A DNA stretch of 45,372 nt from Bacteroidales bacterium (lineage in GTDB: Bacteria; Bacteroidota; Bacteroidia; Bacteroidales; P3), in contig JAFZKV010000004.1 of the NCBI GenBank assembly GCA_017551765.1, forward strand, positions 1 through 45,372. The letters are read 5' to 3'. This document shows positions 32,205 through 41,029 of the stretch, piece after piece. The notes below the pieces were generated by a model. The model did not search any database. It saw nothing but the letters and a program-made list of their open reading frames with translations, and had not been told where the DNA came from. Each line of letters opens with the position of its first letter. The stretch's first letter is position 1. Made by a program: the position numbers and the translations under genes.

Positions 32205-32717
32205 ATGAAAAAAGTACAGAAAATCGTCGCCTTGTTCCTTGTGGCGGCAGTGATGACCCTCGCAGGCTGCGAGAAGGATAACAACACGAACAACAACAGC
32301 AATCCCCAACCGCAGCCGCGTCCCGCAGGCATCAGCCTGGCCGGCACCTCATGGACAAGCGACGTCAACACCGAGTACTACCAGCAGGGTATCCAGATGC
32401 TTGTCAATGCACAGTTTATCATGGACATGAACGACGACGAGAACGGCGAAATGTTTGTCGACATGACAATAGAAGTCCCCGTCTATCCCCAGGCCAACCA
32501 ACACGAGACCACGACCGAGCCGATGACCTACTACTTCTACAACAACACGCTGACTCTCACCTCGACGGGGGACGATGCCGTAGAGGGTGACGAAGGCACT
32601 ATGATTTACCATCCCGAGGACACCACCTTCCACATGATTGTGGACGATGCCCAAGCCGCCGAGATACTTGGCGACGAGATAGTGTTCTACCTGACGCGCG
32701 GCACCATCAATTTCTAA
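32205..32717 (+). CDS. Small lipoprotein encoded just before a C10 protease
   Basis: A 170-residue lipoprotein from the ATG at 32205, chosen because MKKVQKIVALFLVAAVMTLAGC gives a proper signal with lipidated Cys22; the frame is open further upstream. A low-complexity N/Q/P linker follows, then a domain of about 125 residues beginning AGISLAGTSWTSDV with alternating strands, a lipocalin-like pattern (inference). It ends 13 nt before the protease start, so they are co-transcribed. In Bacteroides fragilis and streptococci, C10 proteases are paired with small inhibitor proteins, so a protease-inhibitor role is possible but unproven. Confidence 0.82.
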   Translation: MKKVQKIVALFLVAAVMTLAGCEKDNNTNNNSNPQPQPRPAGISLAGTSWTSDVNTEYYQQGIQMLVNAQFIMDMNDDENGEMFVDMTIEVPVYPQANQHETTTEPMTYYFYNNTLTLTSTGDDAVEGDEGTMIYHPEDTTFHMIVDDAQAAEILGDEIVFYLTRGTINF

Positions 32718-32730
32718 GCACCCCGGAGCC

Positions 32731-34722
32731 ATGAAGAAGATTATCGCAATTCTGTTGGCAGTTGCCGGATGGCAACTGTCGGTAGTCGCCGCTCCCGTGA
32801 CGCCGCAACAGGCGGCCTCGGTGGCGCGCACCTTCTGGTCGCAGGCCCTGCAGGGCAAAGACGCCAGCCAGCTGGTCGACCGCACGGCCGAGTGGCCCTA
32901 CAGCGCCGTCTACCTCTTCACCCACCCTGCGGGAGGCTTCGTGCTGGTGGCGGCCGACGACGCGGCGCGCCCCATCCTGGGCTACTCCGTCACCTCGACA
33001 ATGGACCCCGCGCGGCTGCCCATCCAGCTGCAGGAGTGGCTGCAAGGCTATCAGGACCATATTGAGTGGCTAGGTGAGAACGACGGCCAGCCCTACGCCG
33101 CCGACGCCGACGCCTGGGCGATGCTGCTCAAGGGCGATTGTCCCTCTGGCGCGGGCACCAAGAGCGTGGCTCCCCTGCTGTCCACACAATGGGACCAGGA
33201 CTACCCCTACAACATGCTGTGTCCGGGCACCACGGTGACCGGCTGCGCCGCCACCGCGCAGGCCCAGCTGATGAAGTTCTGGAACTACCCTGCCTTCGGC
33301 ATGGGCAGCCACAGCTACACCCACGCCACCTACGGCGAACAGAGCGCCGACTTCGGCCACACCCTCTATGATTGGGAGCACATGCCCAACCAGATGGGAT
33401 ATTGGTCGAGCGCGCAGGAGTGTCAGGCGGTGGGCACACTGATGTACCACTGCGGCGTAAGCCTCGAGATGAACTACGGCACCGCCGCCCAAGGCGGCAG
33501 CGCCGCCCTCGGCTTGGCAGACATCGACGGGTACTTCACCATCAACAACGCGCTGAAGAACTATTTCGGCTACAGCCAAAACATGCAGGTGGAGTACAAG
33601 GACGCGGGCTATTTCGGCAATGGCTACACCAACGACCAATGGCGCGCCATGCTGATTGCCGAACTCGACCTGGGCCATCCCGTCCTCTATACGGGTTCGG
33701 CCACGCAAAGCGGCCACGGCTTCGTGTGCGACGGCTACGACAACCGGCAGTATCTGCACTTCAACTTCGGCTGGAGCGGCGTGGGCGACGGCTACTACCC
33801 CGTCGACTCCATCAGCCCGGGCGTGGGCGGCGCCGGCGGCAACGGCACCTATACCTTCAACATGAACAATGCAGCCCTCTTCGGCGCCGTGCCCGACTAC
33901 CGCATACGGCTGAGCGACACGCTGTATAACTTCGACGGCGAGGCCGCTACCGACTCGGTACTCTTCGGCATCAACGAGGCTGTGAACACCACCTGGAGCG
34001 TCAGCAGCAACGCCTCGTGGCTGACGGTGGACAACGCCGCCTTCAGCCGTGCCGGCTGGGTACGCTTCCACGTGGCAGAGAGCAACGAGAGCGGCGAGCG
34101 CATCGGCACACTGACCTTCACGCAGGGCAACGAGACGCTGAAGGTGAGGGTGATACAGGTGAACTACAACACCGACGACCTCTGCCCGCTGACGGTGGTG
34201 ATGGAAAGCACTCATGGCAGCGGCTGGCAGGGCGGCGCATACCTGTCGCTCGAGTCGGCCAACGGCTATGTGTTCGGCACGGCCAGCCTGCAGAGCGGCC
34301 AGCGCGACTCGGTGGTAATCAACGTGTCGGACCACGACATCTACTCGGTGTGGCACAGCGGCGGCGGCACGGACCGCTATATCAACTACTACGTCAAGAA
34401 CCAATACGGCGAGACGGTGGTGGAGGCCGAGTATGCCTACAGCACGGGCGGCACCGATCTGCTGGTGTGGCCCTGCGCCCACCTGGGAGTGAGGGACGTA
34501 CAGGCTTCCGACTTCCGCATCTATCCCAATCCGGCCAGCGAGCGGCTGCACATCGACGCCGAAGGGCTGCAGCAGGTGGAGATAGTCGACATGACGGGCC
34601 GCACTATTGGTACCTACAGGAACGCCGACATTGACATCAGACCGCTGCCGGCCGGCGCCTACTTTGTGCGCGTCACCACAGCCGACAGCACGGGAGTGAA
34701 ACGGCTGGTGGTGCGCAAATAG
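32731..34722 (+). CDS. C10-family cysteine protease with BACON-like and T9SS domains
   Basis: A 663-residue secreted cysteine protease of the streptopain (SpeB)/interpain family. The signal peptide (about 1-21) is followed by an inhibitory pro-domain (about 22-115, PVTPQQAASVARTFW and GFVLVAADDAARPILGYS). The catalytic domain has C172 in TVTGCAATAQAQLMKFW and H329 in SGHGFVCDGYD. A BACON-like beta domain (about 400-470, TTWSVSSNASWLTVD) is next, then a spacer. The end is a T9SS type A signal with FRIYPNPASERLHID and RLVVRK. The expected path is export by Sec, activation by pro-domain cleavage, and surface attachment or release by the type IX system. Confidence 0.92.
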   Translation: MKKIIAILLAVAGWQLSVVAAPVTPQQAASVARTFWSQALQGKDASQLVDRTAEWPYSAVYLFTHPAGGFVLVAADDAARPILGYSVTSTMDPARLPIQLQEWLQGYQDHIEWLGENDGQPYAADADAWAMLLKGDCPSGAGTKSVAPLLSTQWDQDYPYNMLCPGTTVTGCAATAQAQLMKFWNYPAFGMGSHSYTHATYGEQSADFGHTLYDWEHMPNQMGYWSSAQECQAVGTLMYHCGVSLEMNYGTAAQGGSAALGLADIDGYFTINNALKNYFGYSQNMQVEYKDAGYFGNGYTNDQWRAMLIAELDLGHPVLYTGSATQSGHGFVCDGYDNRQYLHFNFGWSGVGDGYYPVDSISPGVGGAGGNGTYTFNMNNAALFGAVPDYRIRLSDTLYNFDGEAATDSVLFGINEAVNTTWSVSSNASWLTVDNAAFSRAGWVRFHVAESNESGERIGTLTFTQGNETLKVRVIQVNYNTDDLCPLTVVMESTHGSGWQGGAYLSLESANGYVFGTASLQSGQRDSVVINVSDHDIYSVWHSGGGTDRYINYYVKNQYGETVVEAEYAYSTGGTDLLVWPCAHLGVRDVQASDFRIYPNPASERLHIDAEGLQQVEIVDMTGRTIGTYRNADIDIRPLPAGAYFVRVTTADSTGVKRLVVRK

Positions 34723-34738
34723 CGTCCGGTGAAAAGTT

Positions 34739-34784
34739 AAAAATACACACTTTTTTTGCCATGTGCGAAAAAGTGTGTATTTTT
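34739..34784. terminator. Perfect 17-bp inverted repeat after the protease gene
   Basis: Bases 34739-34755 and 34768-34784 are perfect inverse complements (AAAATACACACTTTTT-type arms) with a 12-nt loop. The hairpin begins 17 nt after the protease stop and its right arm is followed by T-rich DNA, so it can act as a terminator. It also covers the -7 box of the next gene's promoter, so it could equally be an operator. Confidence 0.6.
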
Positions 34785-34785
34785 G
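34755..34785 (+). promoter_or_regulatory. Bacteroidetes-type promoter for the acyl-CoA synthetase gene
   Basis: TTTG (34755-34758) and TATTTTTG (34778-34785) are 19 nt apart, a full match to the consensus. The ATG at 34808 is about 16 nt beyond the expected transcription start. The -7 box overlaps the right arm of the inverted repeat at 34768-34784. Confidence 0.75.
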
Positions 34786-34807
34786 CATTTTAAAAGAGCG
34801 AAAAAAG

Positions 34808-36664
34808 ATGACAGAAATTACACGTACTTTCGACCTGCTGGACCACCTGGTGGAGAACTTCCCCAAGGACGACATCCTGGCAGGCAAAGTGAACGGCGAG
34901 TGGGTGAAATACTCGTCGCACGACTACTATAAATATGCCCATTACCTTGCCTACGGACTGTGCGAAGTGGGCCTGAAAGAGGGTGACCGCGTGGTGACCA
35001 TGAGCGCCAACTGTCCGGAGTGGAACTTCATCGACATGGCGCTGGCCATGAGCGGCATCATCCACGTGCCGATCTACCCCACCCTGTCGGCCGACAACTA
35101 CCTGCACATCCTGAAACACAGCGAGGCCAACGCGGTGTTTGTCAGCACCAAAGTGCTGCTGGGCCGTCTGCGTCCTGCGCTGGACAAGATGGAGCAGCGG
35201 CCCCAGGTATTTACGCTGGCCAACATCGAGGGCGAGCGCCGCATGCTGGAGATACTGAAAGCCGGCATCGCCAACCGCGACAAATGGATGGAGGAGATTG
35301 AACGCCGCAAGCGCGAAATCAAGCCCGACGATTGGACCACCATGATCTACACCAGCGGCACCACAGGGCAGCCCAAGGGTGTGATGCTGAGCCACCGCAA
35401 CCTGTGCAGCAACTTCCTGGCGCACGAGAAGGTGAACCCGATGGGCAGCGAGTGCAAGGTACTGAGTTTCCTGCCGCTGAACCACGTGTATGAGCGCAGC
35501 CTGAACTACCATTGGCAGACCAAGGGCGTGAGCATCTACTATGCCGAGAGCCTGGGCACGATTCAGCAGAACATGATGGAGATACACGGCGACGGCTTCT
35601 GCGCCGTGCCGCGTGTGCTGGAGATGGTGTACGACAAGCTGTATGCCGCCGGCAAAGACTTCACGGGTATCCGCAAACGCATCTACGATTGGGCATTCCG
35701 CCACGGGCAGCGCTACGACTACACGCTGCTGAAGAAGGCCAACATATTCTTCCAGATGTCGCAGTGGTTCCTGGACAAGGCGGTCTACAGCAAGTGGCGC
35801 GAGAAATTCGGCGGCCACCGGCTGACGGTCATCACGGGCTCGTCGTCAATCCAGCCTAAGATGGTGCGCCTCTTCGCTGCCGCCGGCATCAACATCTATG
35901 AAGGCTATGGCTTGAGCGAGACATCGCCCGTCATTGCCGTGAACGACCCCGCGCACCACATGGTGAAAATCGGCACCGTGGGGCCCGTCCTTTCGGGCGT
36001 GGAGATGCGCTTCGGCGACGACGGCGAGATATTGACCCGCGGACCGCACGTGATGTTGGGCTACTACAAAGACCCCGAATACACCGCTCAGGTGATAGAC
36101 AAGGACGGCTGGTTCCACACGGGCGACATCGGCGAGCTGGTGAGCGGCCGCTACCTGAAGATTACCGACCGCAAGAAGGACATCTTCAAGTTGTCGGCAG
36201 GCAAGTATGTGGCGCCACAGCTGATTGAGAACATGCTGCGCGGCTCGGAATACATCGACCAGGTGATGGTCATTGGCGAGAACGAGAAGCAGGCTGCCGC
36301 CATTATCAGTCCCAACTTCAACACGCTGCACTATTGGGCGCTGAAGTACAAGCTGCACTACCGCGACAATGTGGAGTTGGTGACGCTGCCGCAGGTGCTG
36401 GACAAGATGCGCAAGGTGCTGGACGAGTACAACAAGAGTCTGGCTCCGCACGAGCAAATCAAGCAGTTCCGTCTGGTGACCGACGAATGGAACGCCACCA
36501 ACGGGCTCCTCTCGCCCACCCTCAAACTGCGCCGCGGCCCTCTGATGGAGAAGTACAAAGACCTGGTGGCAGACATCTACGGCAAGGAAAAGACGACCTC
36601 CAGCGGTCTCTTCTCGGCCTTCAAGAGCGTAGAACTGCCTACCATGCCTTGGGTAAAAAAATAA
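34808..36664 (+). CDS. Long-chain acyl-CoA synthetase (AMP-forming)
   Basis: A 618-residue adenylate-forming enzyme that activates fatty acids to acyl-CoA. Motifs are the P-loop-like YTSGTTGQPKGVMLSH, YGLSETSPV, GWFHTGDIGEL and ITDRKKDIFKLSAGKYVAPQ with the hinge and catalytic lysine region. The size and DRKKDIFKLSAGKY form fit the FadD15/eukaryotic long-chain group. The start at 34808 is preferred over the upstream in-frame codon at 34763, because the promoter lies between them. It may feed the acyl-CoA dehydrogenase/ETF system elsewhere in the window; that is inference. It is followed after 3 nt by the Wza-like gene. Confidence 0.93.
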   Translation: MTEITRTFDLLDHLVENFPKDDILAGKVNGEWVKYSSHDYYKYAHYLAYGLCEVGLKEGDRVVTMSANCPEWNFIDMALAMSGIIHVPIYPTLSADNYLHILKHSEANAVFVSTKVLLGRLRPALDKMEQRPQVFTLANIEGERRMLEILKAGIANRDKWMEEIERRKREIKPDDWTTMIYTSGTTGQPKGVMLSHRNLCSNFLAHEKVNPMGSECKVLSFLPLNHVYERSLNYHWQTKGVSIYYAESLGTIQQNMMEIHGDGFCAVPRVLEMVYDKLYAAGKDFTGIRKRIYDWAFRHGQRYDYTLLKKANIFFQMSQWFLDKAVYSKWREKFGGHRLTVITGSSSIQPKMVRLFAAAGINIYEGYGLSETSPVIAVNDPAHHMVKIGTVGPVLSGVEMRFGDDGEILTRGPHVMLGYYKDPEYTAQVIDKDGWFHTGDIGELVSGRYLKITDRKKDIFKLSAGKYVAPQLIENMLRGSEYIDQVMVIGENEKQAAAIISPNFNTLHYWALKYKLHYRDNVELVTLPQVLDKMRKVLDEYNKSLAPHEQIKQFRLVTDEWNATNGLLSPTLKLRRGPLMEKYKDLVADIYGKEKTTSSGLFSAFKSVELPTMPWVKK

Positions 36665-36667
36665 ATA

Positions 36668-37489
36668 ATGAAAAGCAAGACATATATTCTGATTGCGGCA
36701 GTGCTGTTGCTGGTGGGTTGCCAGCAGCAGAAATACGCCTATCTGGAGAACGTCCCACGGCACCTGCAGATGCCCATCACCACGACCTACACCACCACCA
36801 TCTTCCCTGGCGATGTGTTGTACATCTATGTCTACAGCCAGACTCCGGAAACGGCGGCCCCTTTCAATGAAGAGACCAACCGCACCGACTACACGAGGCA
36901 GTTGCAGTCCTACACAAATGCGAAGGCTTTCCAGCCGCGTGGCCATCTGGTGGGCAGCGACGGCTCTATCGTGTTCCCCCTGCTGGGCACGCTTTCCACC
37001 ACGGAGAAAACTGCAGACAGCCTGGCACACGAAATTGAGCAACGCCTTATGGACGGTCATTATGTGGCGGACCCCATTGTCACCGTCAGCCTGATGAACT
37101 TCCGCGTGACGGTGATTGGCGAGGTGGCCAATCCGCAACAGCTACATGCGGATGGAAACCGAATGACCATCTTTGAGGCCATTGCCCAATGCGGTGATGT
37201 GACGATGGACGGCAAACGTGACCAGGTGGTGGTCGTGCGTTCACACGGCGGCAAAGAGACCATCGACACCGTCAACCTGACCTCACGGACCGTGCTGGAG
37301 TCTCCCTACTACTACCTGCAGCAGAACGACATTGTCTATGTGGTTCCCACCAAGAAGAAACAACGCACCGCCTACCGCAATGAAGAGTGGACACAATATC
37401 TCACCACAGGCCTGGAGGCTGTACGCTTCGCCTACACAACTATCTACCGATGGTTTATCAGTCCCACCACACGCACATATTTTAAATGA
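36668..37489 (+). CDS. Wza-like polysaccharide export lipoprotein
   Basis: A 273-residue outer-membrane lipoprotein of the polysaccharide biosynthesis/export family. The lipobox is LLLVGC (Cys18). A Poly_export domain (about 45-160) has FPGDVLYIYVYSQTPE and VADPIVTVSLMNFRVTV, then an SLBB-like part with VIGEVANPQQLHADGN and MTIFEAIAQCGDV. The C-terminal segment, ending TTRTYFK, may be the membrane-spanning helix. Wza proteins export capsule or exopolysaccharide with a Wzc partner; no wzc is next to it here. A hairpin terminator follows. Confidence 0.88.
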   Translation: MKSKTYILIAAVLLLVGCQQQKYAYLENVPRHLQMPITTTYTTTIFPGDVLYIYVYSQTPETAAPFNEETNRTDYTRQLQSYTNAKAFQPRGHLVGSDGSIVFPLLGTLSTTEKTADSLAHEIEQRLMDGHYVADPIVTVSLMNFRVTVIGEVANPQQLHADGNRMTIFEAIAQCGDVTMDGKRDQVVVVRSHGGKETIDTVNLTSRTVLESPYYYLQQNDIVYVVPTKKKQRTAYRNEEWTQYLTTGLEAVRFAYTTIYRWFISPTTRTYFK

Positions 37490-37502
37490 ACAGATATAAA
37501 GA

Positions 37503-37526
37503 AAGCCCCGCAATATTGCGGGGCTT
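37503..37526. terminator. Bidirectional terminator
   Basis: A perfect 24-nt palindromic hairpin, AAGCCCCGCAAT joined to ATTGCGGGGCTT, followed by CTTTTGTT on the plus strand and by TTTCTTTAT on the minus strand. It ends the Wza-like transcript and the tRNA-Gln transcript from opposite sides. Confidence 0.85.
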
Positions 37527-37532
37527 CTTTTG

Positions 37533-37603
37533 TTGTCCTACCTGGACTCGAACCAAGACAAACAGAACCAAAATCTGGTGTGCTACCATTACACCATAGG
37601 ACA
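37533..37603 (-). tRNA. tRNA-Gln (anticodon TTG)
   Basis: On the minus strand a 71-nt tRNA is read. Acceptor arms TGTCCTA and TAGGACA pair, with discriminator A. The D arm contains TGGTGTAATGGTAGCA, the anticodon stem CAGA/TCTG encloses loop TTTTGGT with anticodon TTG (Gln), and the T loop is GGTTCGAGTCC. CCA is not encoded. Confidence 0.93.
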
Positions 37604-37625
37604 ATCCCTTATCAAAAAGAGAGTG

Positions 37626-37657
37626 CAAAAATACTAACTTTTCCGCACTCGACCAAA
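37626..37657 (-). promoter_or_regulatory. Promoter of tRNA-Gln, overlapping the end of the upstream gene
   Basis: Minus strand: -7 box TATTTTTG (37626-37633) and -33 box TTTG (37654-37657) with 20-nt spacing. The -33 box lies inside the last codons of the O-antigen-ligase-like gene, so the tRNA has its own promoter. The expected start is about 15 nt before the mature tRNA. Confidence 0.75.
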
Positions 37658-38866
37658 TTTATTTTCTTCCATACTCAATATCAAAACAATAACAGAGAGC
37701 AGGTAGCCGATAAAAAGCAGTCCCATCTGCCGCTCCAGCATGGATTCAAAGAGCAAGTTGAACATCACCACACCCTCCAGCATAAGTAGCAGGAAGAGGT
37801 TTGGACTCTTGCGTCGCCAAGCTAACCAGAGAGGATAGAACAGCCAAATCAGGAACGGTATGAGACCGATAACACCAACAGACAATAGTGTCTCAAGATA
37901 CTGATTGTGTATATTTGCTGCCACATACCCATTGTTCTCTTTATCGCTTATTTCGGAGAATGACTGATAATAATCACCGGCACCATAGCCTACCACCGGC
38001 ATCTCTTTTGCCGTATGCAGAGCCGATTTATATATTTGTATGCGAGCATCACCTTCACCACCACTTACGCTCTCCACCGTTTGTTCCACCCTATCGGTAT
38101 GTCCAAGAAATTTCATGCCTAAAAGTACACCAGCAAACAACAAGGCGACCAACAATGCACATTTCCATTGTTTACAGAACAGTACCATATATAGAACATA
38201 GCCTATCACAACTATCCAGAGCGAAAGAACGCCAGCACGTGAATTGACAATCATCAAGTAGAACATGCAGACCGTCAGCGAAACTGCCATTAGTACCTTC
38301 TGCCATACCTTCATTTCGTTCCAACGGGTGCTCATTTCATGGAGCACAAAGACGATGGCTATGGTCATGTACAACGCTGTATACGTATGGTGGCGTGGGT
38401 CGAAGACGTAACTAACGGACACGGCAGCCCACGAAGCACCGCCTATCATGCCCACAACTGCTATGCCAAAAAAATAGAGGAACACGCCGCAAACCGATGC
38501 CAGCAGCGCATAGCCAAGACCGCGCAGATACTTTGCATTGAGATAGGATGTATCTGCCAGCAGGAAGCACAGCGGAAAGATAATCAACCCCGCTTTGCGA
38601 CCCACCACCTGCCATGCAGACGCCGTATTGGCACTGAAGAGCACACTCACCACAATCATCAACCAATAGAGGATGATTGCATAGAGCGGTATCCTCAACC
38701 TCCAATCCAACGCCGAGTTCCAAATGCGACGCTCGGCCACCATCTTCACCACCGACACCGTTGCCAGCAACAGGGCCACATATAATCCAAAGCGCCAACT
38801 TATCGGCATGGCCGCTGCCATCAGCAACATGGTGCCATACTGCAACTTATTGTACCATTTATTCAT
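37634..38866 (-). CDS. O-antigen ligase / polymerase-like membrane protein
   Basis: A 410-residue protein with about ten membrane helices, of the Wzy_C/WaaL superfamily. A large periplasmic loop between late helices contains VGYGAGDYYQSFSE and AANIHNQYLETLLSVGVIGL, where the H-N-x-Y-L-E pattern is a hallmark of the family. It would either ligate O-antigen to lipid A core or polymerise a surface glycan. Its start overlaps the uvrB stop (ATGA). By eye its base composition is more AT-rich than both neighbours, which suggests a different history. Confidence 0.85.
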   Translation of the reverse strand: MNKWYNKLQYGTMLLMAAAMPISWRFGLYVALLLATVSVVKMVAERRIWNSALDWRLRIPLYAIILYWLMIVVSVLFSANTASAWQVVGRKAGLIIFPLCFLLADTSYLNAKYLRGLGYALLASVCGVFLYFFGIAVVGMIGGASWAAVSVSYVFDPRHHTYTALYMTIAIVFVLHEMSTRWNEMKVWQKVLMAVSLTVCMFYLMIVNSRAGVLSLWIVVIGYVLYMVLFCKQWKCALLVALLFAGVLLGMKFLGHTDRVEQTVESVSGGEGDARIQIYKSALHTAKEMPVVGYGAGDYYQSFSEISDKENNGYVAANIHNQYLETLLSVGVIGLIPFLIWLFYPLWLAWRRKSPNLFLLLMLEGVVMFNLLFESMLERQMGLLFIGYLLSVIVLILSMEENKFGRVRKS

Positions 38867-40947
38867 CGTGCTGTTTCAAGTAAGGTTTGCAATTCTTTGA
38901 TTTCGTCACGGAACGCCGCCGCCGCCATAAAATCAAGTTCTTTGGCGGCCAACTGCATCTTGCGTTGACGTTCCCGTATCTCCTTGCGCAACTGTTCCTT
39001 CGTCATCGCCAGAAACTTATCATCCATTTTCTTACCATACTCAGATTCCGCTTCGGCAGCCATCAGTGGCGGCTCCTCATAAGTCTCGTATGGGCGCGTC
39101 TCGGCCTTGCTGCCCCCAAGTTCTCGTTCCTCGGCAGCGCGTTCAATCACACTCGTGGTGCCCATAATAGCCTCGGTGCTCTTCACTATCTGGCGCGGCA
39201 CTATTCCATGCTCCATATTGTATTTTATCTGCTTGTCGCGGTGACGGTTGGTGAGGTCAATGGCACGCTGCATGGAGCCGGTGATGGTATCGCCGTACAG
39301 AATAGCTTTGCTGTGCACATTACGTGCCGCACGGCCAATGGTCTGTATCAGTGCACGGTCGCTGCGCAGGAAACCCTCCTTATCAGCATCAAGAATGGCC
39401 ACCAGGGACACCTCCGGCAAGTCCAAACCCTCGCGCAACAGGTTGACACCCACCAGAACATCGAACACCCCCATGCGCAAGTCACGCATAATCTCCACAC
39501 GTTCCAGCGTGTCCACATCGCTATGAATATATTTGCTTCTGATACCCAAGTTAATCAGGTAACTTGTCATCTCCTCGGCCATACGCTTGGTGAGGGTGGT
39601 CACCAGCACGCGCTCACCCTTGCCGACCGTCTTCTCAATCTCATCCAGCAGGTCGTCCACCTGACTGACGGCAGGCCGCACCTCGACCACAGGGTCAAGC
39701 AGACCCGTGGGGCGTATCACCTGCTCCACCACCACACCCTCGGCCTCGCGCAACTCATAGTCAGCCGGCGTGGCACTAATGTAGATGGTCTGGCCTGTGA
39801 GGTTATAGAATTCCTCATACGTCAACGGCCTGTTGTCCAACGCTGAAGGCAAACGGAAACCATACTCAACAAGCGAGGTCTTACGGCTACGGTCGCCGCC
39901 GAACATGGCACCGATTTGCGGCACCGTGACGTGACTCTCGTCCACCACCAACAGGAAATCATCAGGGAAATAGTCAATCAAACAGAAGGGGCGGCTGCCT
40001 GGAGCACGGCCGTCAAAATAGCGGCTGTAATTCTCTATACCGGAACAATAGCCCAACTCCTGTATCATCTCAACATCGTAGTTCACACGTTCCTCCAGGC
40101 GCTTGGCTTCCAAATGCTTGTCTATGCTATTCAAGTAGTCGCGCCGTTCGTACATATCCCTCTGTATCTGCAACAAGGCGCTGCCCATATTCTCCTTGGA
40201 GGTAAGGAAGTTGCTGGCTGGATATATCACCACTTCATCGAAGCGCTCCAGACGCTGCCCACTAATGGGGTCAAAACTCTCAAGAGTCTCTATCTCATCG
40301 TCCCAAAAACTGACACGGTAACAGAAATCGGCAAACGAGGGGTAGACATCCACCGTGTCGCCTTTCACCCGGAAACGGCCGTTGGTGAACTCTATCTCAT
40401 TCCTCACATACTGCGCCTCAAGCAACCGCATCAACATGTCGTCGCGCTTCATACGGTCACCCACCCTCAACGTCACCGTCCCCCTCTTGAACTCATCCGG
40501 ATTGCCAATGCCATAGATACAGCTCACCGAACTGACCACAATAACATCGCGACGACCACTGAGCAGTGCACTCGAGGCTCTGAGTCTAAGCTTGTCCAAC
40601 TCGTCGTTGATGGCCAAATCTTTCTCGATATAAGTATTGGTGGCGGGGATGTAAGCCTCGGGCTGGTAGTAGTCGTAGTAACTGACGAAATACTCCACCG
40701 CGTTGTTGGGAAAGAACTGCCGGAACTCGCCGTAAAGCTGTGCCGCAAGGGTCTTGTTGTGACTCATAACCAATGTAGGACGGTTCAGTTCCGCGATGAC
40801 ATTGGCCACCGTGAAGGTCTTGCCGCTTCCTGTAACACCCTGCAACACCTGAGCACGCTGACCCGAACGCACACCCTCCACCAGCTGGCGGATAGCCTCC
40901 GGCTGGTCGCCCATTGGCGCGAAGTCCGATTTCAGTTCGAAGTTCAT
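38863..40947 (-). CDS. uvrB: Excinuclease ABC subunit B
   Basis: The damage-verifying helicase subunit of nucleotide excision repair. It has 694 residues from the ATG at 40947 (MNFELKSDFAPMGDQPEAI), which matches the family N-terminus; the open frame continues further upstream without a plausible start. The P-loop is GVTGSGKT, the beta-hairpin region is YYQPEAYIPATNTYIEKD, helicase motifs include VVDESHVTVPQIGAM and TIGRAARN, and the C-terminal UVR motif is QRKMQLAAKELDFMAAAAFR. The 82-nt spacer to the divergent flavoprotein gene must hold both promoters, but I see no consensus -33/-7 pair in it. Confidence 0.96.
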   Translation of the reverse strand: MNFELKSDFAPMGDQPEAIRQLVEGVRSGQRAQVLQGVTGSGKTFTVANVIAELNRPTLVMSHNKTLAAQLYGEFRQFFPNNAVEYFVSYYDYYQPEAYIPATNTYIEKDLAINDELDKLRLRASSALLSGRRDVIVVSSVSCIYGIGNPDEFKRGTVTLRVGDRMKRDDMLMRLLEAQYVRNEIEFTNGRFRVKGDTVDVYPSFADFCYRVSFWDDEIETLESFDPISGQRLERFDEVVIYPASNFLTSKENMGSALLQIQRDMYERRDYLNSIDKHLEAKRLEERVNYDVEMIQELGYCSGIENYSRYFDGRAPGSRPFCLIDYFPDDFLLVVDESHVTVPQIGAMFGGDRSRKTSLVEYGFRLPSALDNRPLTYEEFYNLTGQTIYISATPADYELREAEGVVVEQVIRPTGLLDPVVEVRPAVSQVDDLLDEIEKTVGKGERVLVTTLTKRMAEEMTSYLINLGIRSKYIHSDVDTLERVEIMRDLRMGVFDVLVGVNLLREGLDLPEVSLVAILDADKEGFLRSDRALIQTIGRAARNVHSKAILYGDTITGSMQRAIDLTNRHRDKQIKYNMEHGIVPRQIVKSTEAIMGTTSVIERAAEERELGGSKAETRPYETYEEPPLMAAEAESEYGKKMDDKFLAMTKEQLRKEIRERQRKMQLAAKELDFMAAAAFRDEIKELQTLLETAR

Positions 40948-41029
40948 CAAGTGTAAAACGATATTTATATCAACATATTGTGCAACAAGACAAAATAAAA
41001 TGGCAAGCCTTGCGTTTTTATCCCGAGCA

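Noticed and set aside
34763-34807. Earlier start of the acyl-CoA synthetase at 34763
   Set aside because: The consensus promoter lies at 34755-34785, so a start at 34763 would precede the transcript; the ATG at 34808 gives a normal N-terminus.
33070-34887. Minus-strand open frame of 605 codons opposite the C10 protease
   Set aside because: The plus strand has signal peptide, catalytic Cys/His and T9SS domain; the antisense frame has only repetitive A/V/G/H composition.
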